Assembly (NCBI RefSeq): GCF_023242365.1
Contig: NZ_JALLIX010000002.1
Span: 186,001 to 250,000, forward strand
Length of the DNA: 64,000 bases
Source: Pseudomonas sp. MWU13-2100
GTDB taxonomy: Bacteria > Pseudomonadota > Gammaproteobacteria > Pseudomonadales > Pseudomonadaceae
Reading direction: 5' to 3'
The first letter of the stretch is position 1. Every line of letters begins with the position of its first letter. Of the stretch, positions 1 through 8,253 are shown in pieces. A program made the position numbers and the translations under genes. The notes below the pieces were generated by a model that did no database searches, had not been told where the DNA came from, and was given only the letters and a program-made list of their open reading frames with translations.

Positions 1-320
1 GCAGGCAAATCGGCGTAACTCTTCACGTCCTTGCGAACTTTGTCCACCAGAGCAGCAACCCGCGTATTAGTGTCCTGCAAGGATGCGGAATCACGGTTGA
101 GCAGCAGGCGAAAAGACAGGATGCGCATACGCAGGACGTCTTCGAGCGCATTGCCGAGAAACCCGACGCTAGGCAGTTGATTCGTTTCCATATCAATGGA
201 CGCCTGGCGAATCACCGTCATGCGGGTCTGGGAAAAGACGCCCAGCACAATCACCAGCAATGCAATGAACGCAAAACCGAGAAACGCACGCGGGGCGATA
301 TTCATATTTCGTAGGGACAT
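1..320 (-). CDS. Methyl-accepting chemotaxis protein, N-terminal part (cut by window edge)
   Basis: This is the first 106 codons of a chemotaxis receptor whose remainder lies beyond the left edge. The product starts MSLRNMNIAPRAFLGFAF and runs straight into one hydrophobic membrane segment (about residues 10-30). A polar helical stretch follows with the pattern of a periplasmic four-helix-bundle ligand domain (IRQASIDMETNQLPSVGF, then an LRMRILSFRLLLNRD helix). That start is typical of Pseudomonas MCPs. The signalling domain is not in the window, so the assignment rests on the N-terminus only. The ATG (complement of 318-320) is the only sensible start. Ligand unknown. Confidence 0.75.
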   Translation of the reverse strand, partial: MSLRNMNIAPRAFLGFAFIALLVIVLGVFSQTRMTVIRQASIDMETNQLPSVGFLGNALEDVLRMRILSFRLLLNRDSASLQDTNTRVAALVDKVRKDVKSYADLP

Positions 321-369
321 GGGCTGTTCTCTATAAGACGTGAGGACTACTAGCTTCCATGCCGGACAC

Positions 370-399
370 CTGTCAGATGGCAAGTTGCCATACCGACAG
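370..399. promoter_or_regulatory. 30-bp interrupted inverted repeat upstream of the MCP gene
   Basis: A perfect 7-bp inverted repeat, ATGGCAA-G-TTGCCAT (377-391), sits inside a second pair of 5-bp arms, CTGTC (370-374) and GACAG (395-399). It lies about 50-80 bp upstream of the MCP start codon, in the 269-bp intergenic space where no gene was found. It could be an operator or an RNA hairpin in the 5' leader. The rest of the gap (321-589) is AT-rich and has no recognisable coding content. Confidence 0.35.
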
Positions 400-589
400 T
401 GTTGCACCACTCTTCGTCTGCGACGGTGGGCTTACAACTGATTATCGGCAGAAGTTGTGAATTCATTCAGCGGGATTGAAAAAATATTTCACTCTATGAC
501 TTGGCATCGCCAAATATTTCATCATTGATACATTTGCTGCCCTGCACACTTTAAATCATGGCTATAGGCCATTAACTGTACAGGCATGT

Positions 590-1084
590 TCAATGTTCTG
601 GAGCTGTAACTTGTGGGAACACTGAACTCCCACAAGCGAGCGTGGGCTTGTGGCGAATCATTCTCCGGTCTCGATCTCGGCTTGCAGGATATCGCCGGAG
701 AAACCGACCGCGACGCAGATATCGCCGTTGGTCACGCTCGTCGAGGCCTTGCTTGTAAAGTTTATCCAGGTAGGCGCGCAGGCTGCGTTCCTGCTCGGGG
801 TAACGCGCGGCGCAGTACAAAGCCCCACCCTTGCGGTAGTCGCAGTCGATGCCTTCGCGATCGATAACCCGCCGGACCTCGTCGGGCCTGGCATAGGCCT
901 TGGGCGACAGGCCAGTGCGCTGGCGAAAGCACTTGTAGAAGGCCGACAGGGAATTGAACCCGGCGGCGATCGCCAGTTCGTCGATGCATACCGGTGGCAC
1001 GGCCTGGTCCAGCGCCGCCAGCAGGTGCTGCAAGCGCGCCTGGTTGACGTGGCGGTAGAAACTCTTGTGGCGCACTCGAATCAA
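590..1084 (-). pseudogene. Mosaic remnant: AraC regulator, FAD-dependent oxidoreductase and polyamine-binding protein fragments
   Basis: Read on the minus strand, three unrelated gene pieces are joined. Residues 1-64 of the open frame are the C-terminal AraC helix-turn-helix pair (VNQARLQHLLAALDQA, IDELAIAAGFNSLSAFYKCF, TGLSPKAYAR). Residues 65 to about 118 switch to a DadA/PuuB-type amine oxidoreductase segment (VIDREGIDCDYRKGGALYCA, then YLDKLYKQGLDERD). From about base 735 down to 658 a different frame carries TNGDICVAVGFSGDILQAEI, which resembles the PotF/SpuD putrescine-binding protein, and ends in TGA. The frame opens with TTG and has no obvious ribosome-binding site. All three families occur together in polyamine loci, so this looks like a collapsed polyamine gene cluster. 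The third fragment is the least certain. Confidence 0.7.
610..636. terminator. Short hairpin with 9-bp perfect arms
   Basis: CTTGTGGGA and TCCCACAAG flank a 9-base loop just beyond the 3' end of the mosaic remnant. No T-tract follows on either strand, so it may be a degenerate REP element rather than a terminator; the CCCACAAGCGAGC context resembles the other REP units in the window. Confidence 0.35.
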
Positions 1085-1255
1085 GATATATAGACGCAGA
1101 TCAACTTACACGAAAACAATCGCCGAACGGCTTGAAAAAACTCTCCTGCCCCATTGAACGGATGCTATTTTTAAGCCTTCTGCTGGTGGGACCATGAGGT
1201 CCCGCCGTTCCTACCCGCGAGCAAAAGGAAGCGCTCAAAGAAACAGGTGGGCGAC

Positions 1256-1528
1256 ATGAGTAAAGTCTTCAGCCAGGTGACCTTCCCCAACGCTTGCCAA
1301 CTGATGCGCTGGCATTTTCATCCCATGGGCTTCGAAGCCAGCATGGATGCGCCAGACAGCATGGTCGCCCGGCTGTTCGACCGGGCCAGTGGCGAAACGC
1401 TGATCGCCATCGCCGGTATTCCCTGCGCCACGGTGATGAACGCCGCCGATGTGGAACGGATCATCGAGGCGGTTGAGGATGAGCTCGAATCCTTCGTACC
1501 GCCCATGAGCCTGCGCGCCCTCAATTGA
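1256..1528 (+). CDS. DUF1652 family protein
   Basis: A 90-residue cytoplasmic protein of unknown function. The pattern HFHPMGFEASMDAP, then SMVARLFDRASGETLIAIAG, then a C-terminal helix VERIIEAVEDELES matches the DUF1652 family, which is largely confined to Pseudomonas. The ATG at 1256 has AGGTGG at 1245-1250; an in-frame GTG at 1247 lacks one and was not chosen. A second, more typical member lies at 7064-7333, but the two are too divergent to be a recent duplication. It stands alone: the upstream remnant is on the other strand and a REP pair follows directly. Confidence 0.7.
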   Translation: MSKVFSQVTFPNACQLMRWHFHPMGFEASMDAPDSMVARLFDRASGETLIAIAGIPCATVMNAADVERIIEAVEDELESFVPPMSLRALN

Positions 1529-1568
1529 CTCGAAGGCTTGCCAGCCAGTCAAGGCCAAACACCACAAC

Positions 1569-1645
1569 CTGTGGGAGCGGAGCTTGCCCGCGAAGCTTCT
1601 GGCGTCCTCACCGGCGTCTTCGCGGGCAAGCTCCGTTCCCACAAG
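1569..1645. repeat. REP element pair, inverted (GTGGGAGCGGAGCTTGCCCGCGA type)
   Basis: Two near-identical arms face each other: CTGTGGGAGCGGAGCTTGCC and its complement ending in GTTCCCACAAG, about 30 bp apart. The same unit recurs at 12269-12342 and 45131-45224. This is the intergenic REP doublet typical of fluorescent pseudomonads. It lies between the convergent ends of the DUF1652 gene and the helicase gene. Confidence 0.85.
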
Positions 1646-1696
1646 TTACCGGGTGCTTTCAACCCCTCTGTACAACTTGATAGCTCAGCGCAACCC

Positions 1697-4162
1697 TCAG
1701 GGTTTGACCCGTAAATCGGCGAAAAACGCCTTGTCCCCCGCCACCCGATCCGAGGCCTTCGGCCCGTTCGTGGCCTGGCCGTCCTGCCCGTCCAGATACC
1801 AGTAGCAGTGCTTCACCGCCCGGGTGATGCCGACGTAGGCCAGCCGCAGGATCTCATCCTTCTGCGCATTGTCGTAGGCCTCGGCATCGCCCTCGTCCCC
1901 CAGCCCGGCCATGCGATAGACCTGGTTCTTGTAGGGCGAACGGGTCAGGTGCAGGCAGTCGCCCAACAGGAATACCACATCGGCCTGCAACCCCTTGGCA
2001 CTGTGATAGGTCAGTTGTCTGAGCCGGCGCTGCTCGGCAGGCAAGCTAGAATCAACATTAACTACAGAAGATATATACTCATTAATCAGTAACTTATCGC
2101 TACTTTTTCGAAACAACATTAAGATACTTTCGCCACGCCGGTAGTGCTCTTCCAAGCGCGCGGCCAAACCGGCATCGTCACGATCCAGCACATTGACCGG
2201 CCACAGTTCCTTCGGCTCGCCGCTGGCCTTGGCCTTCTTCCCGGCAATCGCCGGTGCCGCCCGGACGATATGCTCGGCCGCATCGATGATGTGCTGATGA
2301 CTGCGATAATTGTCGCTGAGCATGACCCGGGTAGTCGCCGGCGAGGGGAACTGTTTGCTGAACTCCATGAAGTACTTGGGCGAGCTACCCCGCCAGCCAT
2401 AAATGGACTGCCAGTCATCGCCCACGCACAACAGCGACGAATGCCGGGCCGCGCGACCGACCTGCATCGCCGGACCACGACGACGGATTTCCCGCAGGCT
2501 GGCCCGTAGCCAGGAGACGATCTGCGGTGAAACGTCCTGGAACTCGTCGATCATCAGGTGCGACAACGGACGCAAGAGCTCGTCGCTGAGCAGCGCCTGG
2601 TTTTCCGGGGTATTTTCGCCGAACAGCGAAAACATGCGGTTATAGGTCATGATCGGTGGCGACTGGACCAGCAGATGGGTCTCCAGGGCCTTCCAGAACA
2701 GACTGAGGGCTTCGAAGAAGAAACGGTCCGGATCGTCCCCGGCGAACCTCATCCGCGCCACGGCGGCAGGCACATCCAGGCCGAGGTTCTCGATAAAGCC
2801 GGCGGCCATCACAAAGCAGTCTAGCAGTGGCGCGGATGCCAGCTCACCCTTGACCTTGTAATCGAAGCCGGGTCCGGCCGTGGCATCTCCAGCCAGAGAG
2901 GCCAGGACACACTTTGCCGATTCATAGCTATCCAGCCATATCAATGGCTTACGACAGAAAGCTTGAAACAGCGTGCGTTTCACCGCCCATTCGGCGCGCA
3001 CTGTGAGCCTGGACCCTGGCCGACTGATCTGCGGACTTTCCCGCGGATCGAAGCCCAGCACCACCCAGGCCTCCAGTTCAGCAATGTAACCATGGCAATG
3101 GAACGGCGAACCATTGATCTCGATGACCTCACGGTCCGGCTCAATCCCCGGAATCGGCCAGGCGCCCGCGCGAAACCACAAATCCTCCAGGGTGTCGCAC
3201 AGCTCCTCGTCACGTTTGGACGCCAGTTCGGTGACGGCCATGCGCTTGCGTACATCCGGGTGGTCCTGATCCAGCTCCCGCAGTTGCAGGGCCTGCTTGT
3301 AGAGCGGCACCAGCACCTCGCGAAAACGCGGATTGTCGGTATGCAAACGTTGATAGCAGGCATTCAGTTGCTGGCGCTGGGCGTCGTTGATCCGCAGGTC
3401 GAACGGGTTGCTGTCGGCACCTTCCTCGGCGAACAGATTGCGCTCACTGAGATTCTCGAACGCCTGCAACTGACTGAAACCTGGCAGGCTGCGGACCATG
3501 GGCAGAATCCGCGAGTGAAAGGTGCGTACCACGTCACGGGCATCCCGAGGGCTGAGCACATGCCCCCAGAGGCCCATGACCTCCACAAGCTTGGCCATGA
3601 AGTCCTTGCGCGACTCCCGGGTGAAGGTCACCACGGTCATCGCGTCCAGCTCGAAGCCCAGGTAGTGGGTCAGCAGCAGGATACGCAGCACCAGCGAAGT
3701 CGACTTGCCGGCACCGGCGCCAGCGATCACCGCCGTCGACGGCGTGTCGCTGAAGATCATTTTCCATTGCGCCGCACTGGGCTGCGCTTGTGCGGGCAGG
3801 AGCCGGGCCACATCGGCCTTGATCCGCTTCTTCAACTCCGCCGTCAGCGGCAGACGCCAGTCGTCGAACAGGTTATCGTCGACCCCGGGCGCGCGATGCT
3901 CCAGCGGCCGCGTATCGCGGATCAGCAGGACCTGGCGCCCCTCCTCCAGGCCGTCGCGTCGTCCCTCGTCGTAACCGTACTCGACGCCTGCGCCGTGGCC
4001 GCTACGAAAGCCGTCGGCCTGGCCCTGCAACCAGGACGCCGCGTGCTGGGCACGCAGACGGCTCAGTCCGCCGCCCAGCAACTTGGCCAGCAAGCGCTTG
4101 AACAGGGGCAATTGAGCCAGGGAGGAAAGTTCGGCAGGCGGTTCGGGTGTCGGTGATGGCAC
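1697..4162 (-). CDS. UvrD/Rep-family superfamily 1 DNA helicase
   Basis: An 821-residue ATP-dependent helicase. Motif I is AGAGAGKST (about residues 147-155), motif II is DEFQD in LMIDEFQDVSP (about 535), motif III is VGDDWQSIYGWRG (about 585), motif V is YHSAKGLQADVVFLLG and motif VI is YVGITRAVKHCYW near the C-terminus. These are the signature motifs of UvrD/Rep/HelD-type enzymes. The 130-residue N-terminal extension is not recognisable, and the large insertion between motifs Ib and II suits a HelD-like layout rather than canonical UvrD. The start is GTG at 4162, with TGGAG 6 bases upstream. Probable role in DNA repair or removal of bound protein; partner unknown. Codon use is ordinary except for a slightly AT-rich patch near 2040-2110. 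Confidence 0.85.
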   Translation of the reverse strand: MPSPTPEPPAELSSLAQLPLFKRLLAKLLGGGLSRLRAQHAASWLQGQADGFRSGHGAGVEYGYDEGRRDGLEEGRQVLLIRDTRPLEHRAPGVDDNLFDDWRLPLTAELKKRIKADVARLLPAQAQPSAAQWKMIFSDTPSTAVIAGAGAGKSTSLVLRILLLTHYLGFELDAMTVVTFTRESRKDFMAKLVEVMGLWGHVLSPRDARDVVRTFHSRILPMVRSLPGFSQLQAFENLSERNLFAEEGADSNPFDLRINDAQRQQLNACYQRLHTDNPRFREVLVPLYKQALQLRELDQDHPDVRKRMAVTELASKRDEELCDTLEDLWFRAGAWPIPGIEPDREVIEINGSPFHCHGYIAELEAWVVLGFDPRESPQISRPGSRLTVRAEWAVKRTLFQAFCRKPLIWLDSYESAKCVLASLAGDATAGPGFDYKVKGELASAPLLDCFVMAAGFIENLGLDVPAAVARMRFAGDDPDRFFFEALSLFWKALETHLLVQSPPIMTYNRMFSLFGENTPENQALLSDELLRPLSHLMIDEFQDVSPQIVSWLRASLREIRRRGPAMQVGRAARHSSLLCVGDDWQSIYGWRGSSPKYFMEFSKQFPSPATTRVMLSDNYRSHQHIIDAAEHIVRAAPAIAGKKAKASGEPKELWPVNVLDRDDAGLAARLEEHYRRGESILMLFRKSSDKLLINEYISSVVNVDSSLPAEQRRLRQLTYHSAKGLQADVVFLLGDCLHLTRSPYKNQVYRMAGLGDEGDAEAYDNAQKDEILRLAYVGITRAVKHCYWYLDGQDGQATNGPKASDRVAGDKAFFADLRVKP

Positions 4163-4433
4163 GCTGACTCCAGGTAAGCGACGGTCTAGGCGAAAGGTCT
4201 ATGGTCGCTCCATTACGTTCGGAGTTCTAGTCAATTGCTTGTCGATCAGCCATTTAGGCGACGAATTGAAAGTCGGGAGACAACTATAAATATCAAATAA
4301 TGCGATTGATTTAAGGCATTTTTTACGCTTTTTATCGATATCAATTTAATAGATGATCGCTGCCATCAACCACCGGTTACCGTCCTGCCCCGGCTCCTGC
4401 CGGCCCATGACGAACCTGAACAGGAGAAGACTC

Positions 4434-5132
4434 ATGCTGCAACTTCGACCCTTCAAGACCCTGGGCGGCGCTGATCATGGCTGGCTGGACGCGCACCACC
4501 ACTTTTCGTTCGCCGAGTACCATGATCCGCAACGCATGAACTGGGGCAACCTGCGGGTCTGGAACGACGACGTGATCGCCCCCGGCACCGGCTTTCCAAA
4601 GCACCCGCACCGGGACATGGAAATCATCACCTATGTCCGTGAAGGCGCCATCAGCCACGAGGACAACCTCGGCAACAAGGGCCGCACCGAAGCCGGTGAT
4701 GTCCAGGTCATGAGTGCCGGGACCGGGATCGCCCACAGCGAGTACAACCTGGAATCGACGCCGACCAAGATCTTCCAGATCTGGGTCATTCCCAACGAGG
4801 CCGGTTCGGCACCGTCCTGGGGGGCCAAGCCGTTTCCCAAGGGCGAGCGTGGCGAAGGTTTCGTCACCCTGGCCAGCGGTAAGGCCGGCGACGACCAGAG
4901 CCTGCGGATTCGCGCCGATGCCCGGCTGGTAGCGGCCAACCTGAAGGCCGGGGAAAGCGCCGAGTACCGCTTGGACAGCGGTCGTCGCGCCTACCTGGTA
5001 CCGGCCACGGGGGTGATAGAGGTCAATGGTCTGCGTGCCGAGGCACGTGACGGGGTTGCGGTGGCTGATGAGCAGCTGCTGCGGGTGACCGCGGTGCAGG
5101 ACAGCGAAATCATTCTGGTGGACCTGGCTTGA
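4434..5132 (+). CDS. Pirin family protein (YhhW-like quercetinase-type bicupin)
   Basis: A 232-residue bicupin, the usual length of E. coli YhhW. The N-terminal cupin holds the metal-binding set DAHHHFSFAEY, GTGFPKHPHRDMEIITYVREG and MSAGTGIAHSEYN. YhhW is known to cleave quercetin in vitro; the physiological substrate is unknown. An in-frame upstream ATG at 4353 exists, but MLQLRPFKTLGG is the family N-terminus, and AGGAGA (4422-4427) precedes the ATG at 4434. The 271-bp space upstream (4163-4433) is AT-rich and promoter-like. The gene is divergent from the helicase. Confidence 0.88.
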   Translation: MLQLRPFKTLGGADHGWLDAHHHFSFAEYHDPQRMNWGNLRVWNDDVIAPGTGFPKHPHRDMEIITYVREGAISHEDNLGNKGRTEAGDVQVMSAGTGIAHSEYNLESTPTKIFQIWVIPNEAGSAPSWGAKPFPKGERGEGFVTLASGKAGDDQSLRIRADARLVAANLKAGESAEYRLDSGRRAYLVPATGVIEVNGLRAEARDGVAVADEQLLRVTAVQDSEIILVDLA

Positions 5133-5166
5133 TGCACTGATCGGCACCACAAAAGGCGAACGACAA

Positions 5167-5231
5167 CTGTGGCGAGCGGGCTGCAAACTTCCTTAGCTGA
5201 AGCGCTTTGTGGCAAGCCTGCTTGCCACAAA
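5167..5231. repeat. REP-like inverted repeats (TTTGTGGCAAGC type)
   Basis: A half-site, CTGTGGCGAGCGGGCT (5167-5182), is followed by a compact perfect hairpin TTTGTGGCAAGC-CT-GCTTGCCACAAA (5206-5231). It lies between the convergent pirin and pgm genes and may also act as a transcription stop. Confidence 0.7.
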
Positions 5232-5251
5232 GTCACGCGCAGCCTCAAGGA

Positions 5252-6898
5252 TCAGTTTGGCGAAATCGCCCCGTCCACCAGCACCTGGGCTTCTTCCACC
5301 AGACGCTTGAGGTGATCGTCACCGATAAAGCTCTCGGCGTAGATCTTGTAGATGTCCTCGGTGCCCGAAGGACGCGCGGCGAACCAGCCGTTCTCGGTCA
5401 TCACCTTCAACCCGCCAATGGCCTGGTCGTTGCCCGGTGCATGACTGAGGATGCGCTGGATCGCTTCACCGGCCAGTTGCGTCGACGTCACCTGCTCCGG
5501 CGCCAGCTTGCTCAACAGGGCCTTCTGCGCCGGCGTCGCCTTGGCATCGACGCGCACGGAGAACGGCTCGCCCAACTCATCGGTCAGGCCGCGGTAGATC
5601 TGGCTCGGGTCACGACCGGTGCGCGAGGTCATTTCCGCCGCCAGCAGGGCCGGGATCAGACCATCCTTGTCGGTGGTCCAGACGCTGCCGTCCTTGCGCA
5701 GGAACGACGCGCCCGCACTCTCCTCGCCACCAAAGCCGAGGGAGCCGTCGAACAGGCCGTCGGCGAACCACTTGAAACCCACCGGCACTTCGTACAGGCG
5801 CCGACCCAGGCGGGCCGCGACCCGATCGATCAGGCCGCTGCTGACCACGGTCTTGCCCACCGCCGCGTCGCGGCGCCACTGCGGACGGTTCTGGAACAGG
5901 TAATCGATGGACACCGCCAGGTAGTTGTTCGGTGCCAACAGGCCACCGGATGGGGTAACGATGCCATGGCGGTCATGGTCCGGGTCGCAGGCAAAAGCCA
6001 CGTCGAACCGTTCTTTCAAACCGATCAGGCCCTGCATTGCATGGCTGGAGGACGGGTCCATGCGGATCTTGCCGTCCCAGTCCACGCACATGAAGCGAAA
6101 GGTCGGGTCGACTTCGGTGTTGACCACTTCCAGGTTCAACCGATAGTGCTCGGCAATCGCCGACCAGTAGCGCACCCCGGCCCCACCCAGCGGGTCCACG
6201 CCCAGGCGCAGGTCGGCGGAGCGGATGGCATCCAGGTCGATGACATTGATCAGATCGGCCACGTAGGTATTGAGGTAGTCGTGGCGATGGGTGGTGCTGG
6301 CCTTGAGCGCCTGTTCGTAGCTCACGCGTTTCACGCCGGCCAGACGGTTGGCCAGTAGTTCATTGGCCTTGGCCTCGATCCACTTGGTGACATGGGTATC
6401 GGCCGGACCGCCATTGGGCGGGTTGTACTTGAAGCCGCCACTTTCCGGCGGGTTGTGGGACGGGGTGATGACCACGCCGTCCGCCAGGCCCGCGGTGCGG
6501 CCGCGGTTGTAGCAGATGATCGCATGGGACACCGCGGGCGTCGGCGTGTACTCGTCGGCGGCGGCGATCATGGTTTCCACGCCATTGGCGGCGAACACTT
6601 CCAGCGCGCTGGCGCCGGCCGGCGTCGACAGGGCGTGGGTATCGATGCCGACGAACAGCGGACCGTCGATCCCCTGGGCCTGGCGGTACAGACAGATGGC
6701 CTGGCTGATGGCCAGGACATGCCACTCGTTGAAACTCAGCTCGAATGAATTACCACGATGCCCGGAGGTGCCGAAGGCCACGCGCTGGGTGGAGATCGCC
6801 GCATCGGGCTGGCCGGTGTAATAGGCCGAAACCAGTCGCGGGATATCAACCAGCAACTGTGCCGGTGCCGGCTTGCCCGCAAAAGGACTGAGTGTCAT
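5252..6898 (-). CDS. pgm: Phosphoglucomutase, alpha-D-glucose phosphate-specific
   Basis: Interconverts glucose 1-phosphate and glucose 6-phosphate, feeding glycogen, trehalose and surface polysaccharide synthesis. The 548-residue length and the N-terminus fit the Pgm subfamily rather than AlgC. Visible motifs are the substrate-contact region [12 protein letters not shown] (about 42-53), the phosphoserine loop [21 protein letters not shown] (about 143-163; catalytic Ser in TPSHNPP), the metal loop DPDHDRHG (about 305-312), the sugar-binding GEESAGASF (about 393) and the phosphate-binding [15 protein letters not shown] near the C-terminus. The start is ATG at 6898. It appears monocistronic. 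Confidence 0.95.
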   Translation of the reverse strand: MTLSPFAGKPAPAQLLVDIPRLVSAYYTGQPDAAISTQRVAFGTSGHRGNSFELSFNEWHVLAISQAICLYRQAQGIDGPLFVGIDTHALSTPAGASALEVFAANGVETMIAAADEYTPTPAVSHAIICYNRGRTAGLADGVVITPSHNPPESGGFKYNPPNGGPADTHVTKWIEAKANELLANRLAGVKRVSYEQALKASTTHRHDYLNTYVADLINVIDLDAIRSADLRLGVDPLGGAGVRYWSAIAEHYRLNLEVVNTEVDPTFRFMCVDWDGKIRMDPSSSHAMQGLIGLKERFDVAFACDPDHDRHGIVTPSGGLLAPNNYLAVSIDYLFQNRPQWRRDAAVGKTVVSSGLIDRVAARLGRRLYEVPVGFKWFADGLFDGSLGFGGEESAGASFLRKDGSVWTTDKDGLIPALLAAEMTSRTGRDPSQIYRGLTDELGEPFSVRVDAKATPAQKALLSKLAPEQVTSTQLAGEAIQRILSHAPGNDQAIGGLKVMTENGWFAARPSGTEDIYKIYAESFIGDDHLKRLVEEAQVLVDGAISPN

Positions 6899-7063
6899 GC
6901 AAAACCTCTGGAGATGGATGGTACGGGGGAAGACGCGCAGTTTACTGGCAGTTCGACACTGACGTTAAGAGTTCTATCCGTTGACGTGAATATTTTCCAT
7001 ACGGTACGCGCTCCCCCAGGCCGGGAAAGCGCGTGTTTCGGTGAGCGCAAATGAACCGGCGCG

Positions 7064-7333
7064 TTAGCGCGCCCGGGTTTTCACTTCGCCAAGAGCGGCG
7101 ACCTGATGATTTTTCAGGTCGAAGCGCAGCCCTGCAATCAGCTCGGAAATGGCCCGGCTGCTATCCAGTCTGGAAGCCTGGATGCCGGTAACCACCAGGT
7201 CCACCCGTTCGGATTTTTGATCGAAGACTTTGACCGTCAACGACTCGTCCGCTCCCAGGCTGCATTGGCAGCGCGTGGGCAGGAAACTGCTCTCGATGAT
7301 GTTGCGTAACTCCAACGTGGACAATACTTGCAT
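7064..7333 (-). CDS. DUF1652 family protein
   Basis: An 89-residue cytoplasmic protein. MQVLSTLELRNIIESSFLP, then TRCQCSLGADESLTVKVFD, then RVDLVVTGIQASRLDSSRAI is a textbook DUF1652 sequence. No biochemical function is known. The ATG at 7333 is preceded by AAAGGAG; the longer in-frame opening to 7444 has no ribosome-binding site and overlaps a non-coding stretch. It is alone in its direction; the nearest neighbours are pgm downstream and ecotin in the opposite orientation. Confidence 0.8.
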   Translation of the reverse strand: MQVLSTLELRNIIESSFLPTRCQCSLGADESLTVKVFDQKSERVDLVVTGIQASRLDSSRAISELIAGLRFDLKNHQVAALGEVKTRAR

Positions 7334-7738
7334 GGCGACTCTCTCCTTTATGTGAGACGGCCAGGTCTTTGGCAGAACAGCCAGGGTTAGCCATTCACAT
7401 CTGCGTTTCAGGCGGGCGCCCGTTCCAGCCTTGGAGGACGACACCGACTTTTAGATTAGGCCTTTTCACGCGGACCGTTAAGGTTATTCGTCTGACAATC
7501 CGACACAATGACCTTGCACTCAACGTGCCGAAACAAGATGAATTATTGTTTGTTGGAAAAATCGATGTATTAAGGCACTAATAGGCCCGTGCGCCAATGC
7601 AAAATGCATTAAATGCCTTCTAGGGTCGGACAGTTTGCCGGTATCGTGGCAAACGCCCCTGGCCTGGACCGGCATCCAATGCCAGTGTCATTCGGCAAGG
7701 TGCCGCCACCGCATCCATCAAACGAGGGAGTCCCCCTC

Positions 7739-8242
7739 ATGACAGGGCAACGAGAGCTCATGAATTCGACGACTATCGCCGCAACCTTCCTGCTGGCGCT
7801 AACCACTACCACTGGCGCATTCGCCGCCGACAAAGCCGACCTGGCGCCGTTTCCCAAGGCCGAAGACGGTTTCATCCGTTCGGTCATTCGCGTACCGAAG
7901 ATGACCAAGGACTCCGACCACCGGGTCGAGATCATCGCCGGCAAGGTCATGCCCGTCGATTGCAACACCAAGCGCCTGGGCGGCAACCTGGACGAGAAAA
8001 ACCTCGAGGGCTGGAGCTACTCCTATTATCGCCTGGAGAAAGTCACCGGACCGATGTCCACCCTGATGGCCTGCCCGCCCGGCAGCAAGACGAAAAAAGA
8101 CTTCGTCCCGGTGATCGGCGAAGGCTACATGCTGCGTTACAACAGCAAGCTGCCATTGGTGATCTACGCGCCCGACGACCTCCAGATCCGTTATCGGATC
8201 TGGACGCCCTCCAAGCTGATCAAGCCCGCCAGCCGCGAGTAG
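7739..8242 (+). CDS. eco: Ecotin, periplasmic serine protease inhibitor
   Basis: A dimeric inhibitor of trypsin-fold proteases that protects cells from host or predator enzymes. The protein has an N-terminal signal peptide ending near TTGAFA-ADK. The mature part follows ecotin closely: FPKAEDGFIRSVIRVP, PVDCNTKRLGGNL, LEGWSYSYYRLEKV, the reactive loop STLMACPPG, and YMLRYNSKLPLVIYAPDD. The two disulfide cysteines (in VDCN and MACP) are present. By alignment to E. coli ecotin (STMMAC, P1 Met84) the P1 residue here is Leu. The start at ATG 7739 follows GAGGGAG (7724-7730); an internal ATG at 7760 is possible and would shorten the signal peptide's charged region. Confidence 0.93.
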   Translation: MTGQRELMNSTTIAATFLLALTTTTGAFAADKADLAPFPKAEDGFIRSVIRVPKMTKDSDHRVEIIAGKVMPVDCNTKRLGGNLDEKNLEGWSYSYYRLEKVTGPMSTLMACPPGSKTKKDFVPVIGEGYMLRYNSKLPLVIYAPDDLQIRYRIWTPSKLIKPASRE

Positions 8243-8253
8243 CTCGCCCTGAG

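Noticed and set aside
2963..4156. 397-codon open frame on the plus strand inside the helicase gene
   Set aside because: It is the complement of the helicase coding strand, His/Gln/Arg-rich with no known fold, and the helicase frame has all motifs.
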